A DNA stretch of 8,857 bases from JALZDI01 sp965653225 (lineage in GTDB: Bacteria > Actinomycetota > Actinomycetes > Propionibacteriales > Nocardioidaceae). Location of the stretch: the NCBI GenBank assembly GCA_965653225.1, contig CBFGZI010000143.1:1-8857 (forward strand), given 5' to 3'. The notes below the pieces were generated by a model, which had not been told where the DNA came from, ran no database searches, and saw nothing but the letters and a program-made list of their open reading frames with translations. The first letter of the stretch is position 1; the number at the start of each line of letters is the position of its first letter. This document shows, piece after piece, positions 6,430 through 8,857 of the stretch. A program made the translations under genes and the position numbers.

Positions 6430-7446
6430 GTGTCGGAAAACGGGGCGGACGGCGGCAGGCGACCGCGCGGCGGTCGCACGCGCCTGCACGTGCTCAGCGG
6501 CAAGGGGGGCACCGGCAAGTCGACCACGGCCGCCGCGCTCGCGCTCGCACTGGCCTCCGGCGGCCGCAAGGTGCTGCTGTGCGAGGTGGAGGGCCGGCAG
6601 GGCATCGCGCAGATGTTCGACGTGCCGCCGCTGCCGTACGAGGAGCGCAAGGTGGCCGTCGCGCCGGGAGGCGGCGACGTCTACGCGCTGGCCATCGACC
6701 CCGAGGCCGCGCTGCTGGAGTACCTGGAGATGTACTACCGGCTCGGCCGGGCGGGGAAGGCCCTGGACCGGTTCGGGGTCATCGACTTCGCGACCACGAT
6801 CGCGCCCGGGCTGCGTGACGTGCTGCTGACCGGCAAGGTGTACGAGGCCGTGCGCCGGCGTACGGCGAAGGGAAGCCAGCGCCCGGCGTACGACGCGGTG
6901 GTGCTGGACGCCCCGCCGACCGGGCGGATCACCCGGTTCCTCAACGTCAACGCCGAGATGGCCGGGCTGGCGCGGGTGGGGCCGATCCGCAACCAGGCCG
7001 ACGCGATCATGTCGCTGCTGCGGTCGCCGCGCACCGCCGTGCACCTGGTGACCGTGCTGGAGGAGATGCCGGTGCAGGAGACCCAGGACGCGATCGAGGA
7101 GCTGACCGCGGCCGAGCTGCCCGTTGGGTCGGTCGTCGTGAACTTCGTCCGCCGTACGGGCCTGTCGGAGGACGCACTCGACATGGCCGAGGCCGGCGAG
7201 CTGCCCGACACCGGCCTGCGTGACGGGCTCGTCGACGCGGGCGTGAAGCCCACCGCCTCGCTGGTGCACGCGCTGCAGGAGACCGCGCGCCAGCACGCCC
7301 AGCGGGTTCAGCTCGAGGCCAGCCAGCGACGCCTGGTCGACAAGCTCGACCGGCCGGTGGTGGAGCTGCCGCTGCTGCCGGACGGCATCGACCTCGGTGC
7401 GCTGTACGAGCTCGCGCAGGAGCTGCGCGACCAGGGGCTGGCATGA
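6430..7446 (+). CDS. ArsA/Get3-like ATPase, first subunit (Rv3679 type)
   Basis: This 338-residue P-loop ATPase belongs to the SIMIBI class (ArsA, Get3, MinD, NifH). The deviant Walker A GKGGTGKS (24-31) keeps both the signature Lys25 and the P-loop Lys30. The switch II region is VVLDAPPTG (157-165, Asp160). Switch I is unusual: in place of DPA it reads CEVEGRQG (51-58), with Glu54 where the catalytic Asp normally lies. The frame is open upstream to 6376 inside the P450, but the GTG at 6430 is preferred because it starts just after the P450 and sits 7 nt after TAGGGT. It overlaps the next gene by ATGA, so the two are co-translated. The mycobacterial pair Rv3679/Rv3680 has been reported to form an ATPase complex; arsenite transport is not implied by this family. 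Confidence 0.9.
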   Translation: MSENGADGGRRPRGGRTRLHVLSGKGGTGKSTTAAALALALASGGRKVLLCEVEGRQGIAQMFDVPPLPYEERKVAVAPGGGDVYALAIDPEAALLEYLEMYYRLGRAGKALDRFGVIDFATTIAPGLRDVLLTGKVYEAVRRRTAKGSQRPAYDAVVLDAPPTGRITRFLNVNAEMAGLARVGPIRNQADAIMSLLRSPRTAVHLVTVLEEMPVQETQDAIEELTAAELPVGSVVVNFVRRTGLSEDALDMAEAGELPDTGLRDGLVDAGVKPTASLVHALQETARQHAQRVQLEASQRRLVDKLDRPVVELPLLPDGIDLGALYELAQELRDQGLA

Positions 7447-8657
7447 GCCCATCACGTCAGCGGGCCAACCCGCGCGTCGGGCCGCTCGCCGCGCGCACGC
7501 ACGGCGCACCGCAGCTCGAGGTCGACGCGCTGCTGGCAGACCGCGACATCGGCATCATCGTGTGCTGCGGGTCCGGCGGGGTCGGCAAGACCACCACGTC
7601 GGCCGCGCTGGCCCTCCGGGCGGCCGAGCAGGGCCGCCGGGTCGTCGTGCTGACCATCGACCCCGCACGGCGCCTGGCGCAGTCCATGGGGCTCACCGAG
7701 CTCGACAACACCCCCCGCCCGGTGCAGGGCGTCGACACGAGTCGCGGCGGCAGCCTCGACGCGATGATGCTGGACATGAAGCGCACCTTCGACGAGGTCG
7801 TCGAGTCACACGCGAGCCCGGAGAAGGCGCAGCAGATCCTGGCCAACCCCTTCTACCAGGCGGTGTCGAGCTCGTTCGCGGGCACGCAGGAGTACATGGC
7901 CATGGAGAAGCTCGGCCAGCTGCACGCCGAGGCCGGCGGCGGCCACGGTCACGGCGCCTGGGACCTGATCGTCGTCGACACCCCGCCCTCGCGCTCAGCG
8001 CTGGACTTCCTGGACGCCCCCGAACGGCTGGCGTCGCTGCTGGACGGGCGATTCATCCGGCTGATGATGGCGCCCGCCCGTGGCCCGGCGAAGCTGTTCT
8101 CGGCCGGGCTCGGGATCATGACCAACGCGCTGAGCAAGATCCTCGGCGCCCAGATGCTGCGTGACGCGCAGACCTTCATCGCTGCGCTGGACACCCTGTT
8201 CGGCGGGTTCCGGGCGCGGGCGGAGAAGACCTACCGGCTGCTGCAGGCCGACGAGACGGCCTTCCTGGTGGTGGCCGCGCCGGCCGCGGACGCCCTGCGG
8301 GAGGCGGCGTACTTCGTGGAGCGGCTGACCGAGGAGCAGATGCCGCTGGCGGGCCTCGTGGTCAACCGGGTGACCACGACCCACGGCCAGGAGCTGGACC
8401 AGACCTCGGCCGCCGCCGCGGCGAAGCGGCTGCACGAGCGGGACGAGCACCCGGTGACGGCACACCTGCTGCAGCTGCATGCGGACAAGATGAGCGCGAT
8501 CGCGCACGAGGAGCACCTGCGCCGGCGGTTCACCGCCGCGCATCCCTCGGTTCCCGTCGCCGAGGTCCCCGCGTTGGCGACTGACGTGCACGACCTCGAC
8601 GGGCTCCGCGAGGTGGGCGGTGCGCTGGCCGCCGTGTCGCGGGCCGAGCCGGCCTGA
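7443..8657 (+). CDS. ArsA/Get3-like ATPase, second subunit (Rv3680 type)
   Basis: This 404-residue partner ATPase has Walker A GSGGVGKTT (43-51), with Lys49 present but the deviant signature lysine replaced by Ser44. Switch I is the canonical TIDPARRL (71-78, Asp73), and switch II is VVDTPPS (177-183, Asp179). A Met/Leu/Ala-rich stretch at about 204-240 lies where Get3-type proteins have their client-binding helices, which is positional inference only. A short His/Gly insert, GGGHGHG, precedes switch II. The ATG overlaps the previous stop (ATGA) and AGGGG (7433-7437) lies 5 nt before it. The protein is longer than its partner because of an N-terminal extension of about 30 residues and the helical region. 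It probably acts only as a heterodimer with the preceding gene product. Confidence 0.9.
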   Translation: MSPSRQRANPRVGPLAARTHGAPQLEVDALLADRDIGIIVCCGSGGVGKTTTSAALALRAAEQGRRVVVLTIDPARRLAQSMGLTELDNTPRPVQGVDTSRGGSLDAMMLDMKRTFDEVVESHASPEKAQQILANPFYQAVSSSFAGTQEYMAMEKLGQLHAEAGGGHGHGAWDLIVVDTPPSRSALDFLDAPERLASLLDGRFIRLMMAPARGPAKLFSAGLGIMTNALSKILGAQMLRDAQTFIAALDTLFGGFRARAEKTYRLLQADETAFLVVAAPAADALREAAYFVERLTEEQMPLAGLVVNRVTTTHGQELDQTSAAAAAKRLHERDEHPVTAHLLQLHADKMSAIAHEEHLRRRFTAAHPSVPVAEVPALATDVHDLDGLREVGGALAAVSRAEPA

Positions 8658-8686
8658 GCCGGCCCTGAGCAATCCGGCCGGCTCGG
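8644..8686 (+). terminator. Inverted repeat spanning the end of the second ATPase gene
   Basis: GAGCCGGCC occurs twice in direct orientation (8646-8654 and 8656-8664), and both copies can pair with GGCCGGCTC at 8676-8684. The nearer copy gives a 9-bp stem with an 11-nt loop; the farther one gives an 11-bp stem (8644-8654 with 8676-8686). There is no T-tract, as is common for actinobacterial terminators. Two competing left arms are unusual. Confidence 0.5.
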
Positions 8687-8857
8687 TGCCCCCAGACCCG
8701 GCCCTACGACACGGCCGGCGCTGCCCCATCTTCTGGGCTACCGGGCTCCCCCCGGGCACAGGCCCGAGACCCCCCGGGGTTCCCCTGACTGCCGCCGGGT
8801 GGGGCGGCTCCCCCCTCCTGGAGCCGCCGCACCCGGACGTCGTGCCCGCCGAGCCGC
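8658..8857. other. Non-coding right edge, rich in GC inverted repeats
   Basis: About 200 nt after the ATPase operon hold no convincing gene. One minus-strand frame is open from the window edge to a stop near 8704, giving only Gly/Pro/Ala-rich low-complexity sequence, so it could be at most the tail of a gene beyond the edge. Besides the two listed terminators there is a small hairpin, CGGGC (8753-8757) with GCCCG (8762-8766). I found no riboswitch, tRNA or WhiB cysteine motif. Confidence 0.5.
8795..8836. terminator. Long GC-rich hairpin, possible bidirectional terminator
   Basis: Positions 8795-8811 pair with 8820-8836 as a 17-bp stem with a single mismatch (a G facing a G) and an 8-nt C/T loop. 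This is the strongest inverted repeat in the window. It works equally on both strands and has no T-tract. It fits the space between the ATPase operon and a possible convergent gene to the right. Confidence 0.6.

Noticed and set aside
4977..6650. 557-codon minus-strand frame covering the P450
   Set aside because: It lies opposite a P450 with all catalytic motifs. Its translation is His/Arg/Gln/Gly-rich and domainless, and it runs into the ATPase gene.
6394..7509. 371-codon minus-strand frame opposite the first ATPase
   Set aside because: It is a mirror of a gene with complete Walker motifs, with no recognisable domain or ribosome-binding site.
6430..8657. Arsenite-resistance function for the ArsA-like pair
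   Set aside because: There is no arsB, arsC, arsR or arsD nearby, no ArsA-type cysteine metal site is evident, and the pair matches the housekeeping Rv3679/Rv3680 group.
7995..8759. 254-codon minus-strand frame at the right edge that might be a convergent gene
   Set aside because: Most of it overlaps the second ATPase in antisense, and its sequence is Gly/Arg/Gln low complexity. It has no WhiB cysteines.
8690..8857. Possible riboswitch or structured RNA (c-di-AMP, cobalamin, RNase P or SRP type) in the right edge
   Set aside because: I compared both strands with the conserved cores I remember and none matched. The structure is explained by simple GC-rich inverted repeats.

Overview
The window is very GC-rich, its genes start with ATG or GTG and are tightly packed, and its protein families are actinobacterial: a BkdABC-type 2-oxoacid dehydrogenase, a Pat/Rv3772-type aminotransferase and a paired ArsA-like ATPase of the Rv3679/Rv3680 type. 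I read it as chromosomal DNA of a high-GC actinomycete. The genus cannot be fixed from the sequence. I see no mobile element, CRISPR array, tRNA or rRNA, and the content looks like ordinary core genome.

Left half, minus strand (14-4980): pat (aminotransferase, 3898-4980) is followed after a 198-nt spacer by bkdA-bkdB-bkdC (E1 alpha, E1 beta, E2; 3699 down to 14). The three bkd genes are an obvious operon: bkdA and bkdB overlap by one base, and bkdB and bkdC are 17-18 nt apart. The spacer upstream of bkdA holds a plausible promoter, a CRP/GlxR-like dyad and a second dyad in the leader. The first 13 bases of the window are a second copy of the end of bkdC. Together the enzymes could take an amino acid to a 2-oxoacid (Pat) and then to an acyl-CoA (BkdABC). 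No E3 (dihydrolipoamide dehydrogenase) gene is present here.

Right half, plus strand (5004-8657): a cytochrome P450 is divergent from pat across only 23 bp. It is followed by two ArsA/Get3-like ATPases that overlap by 4 bp and very probably form a heterodimer. pat, the P450 and the first ATPase each have a TANNNT -10 hexamer 6-7 nt before the start codon, the signature of leaderless transcription; the pat and P450 hexamers overlap on opposite strands. The two ATPases differ in key active-site residues in a complementary way.

Right edge (8658-8857): about 200 nt with no convincing gene but several GC-rich inverted repeats, probably terminators. In mycobacteria and streptomycetes this ATPase pair faces a convergent whiB-family gene, and one may lie just beyond the window.
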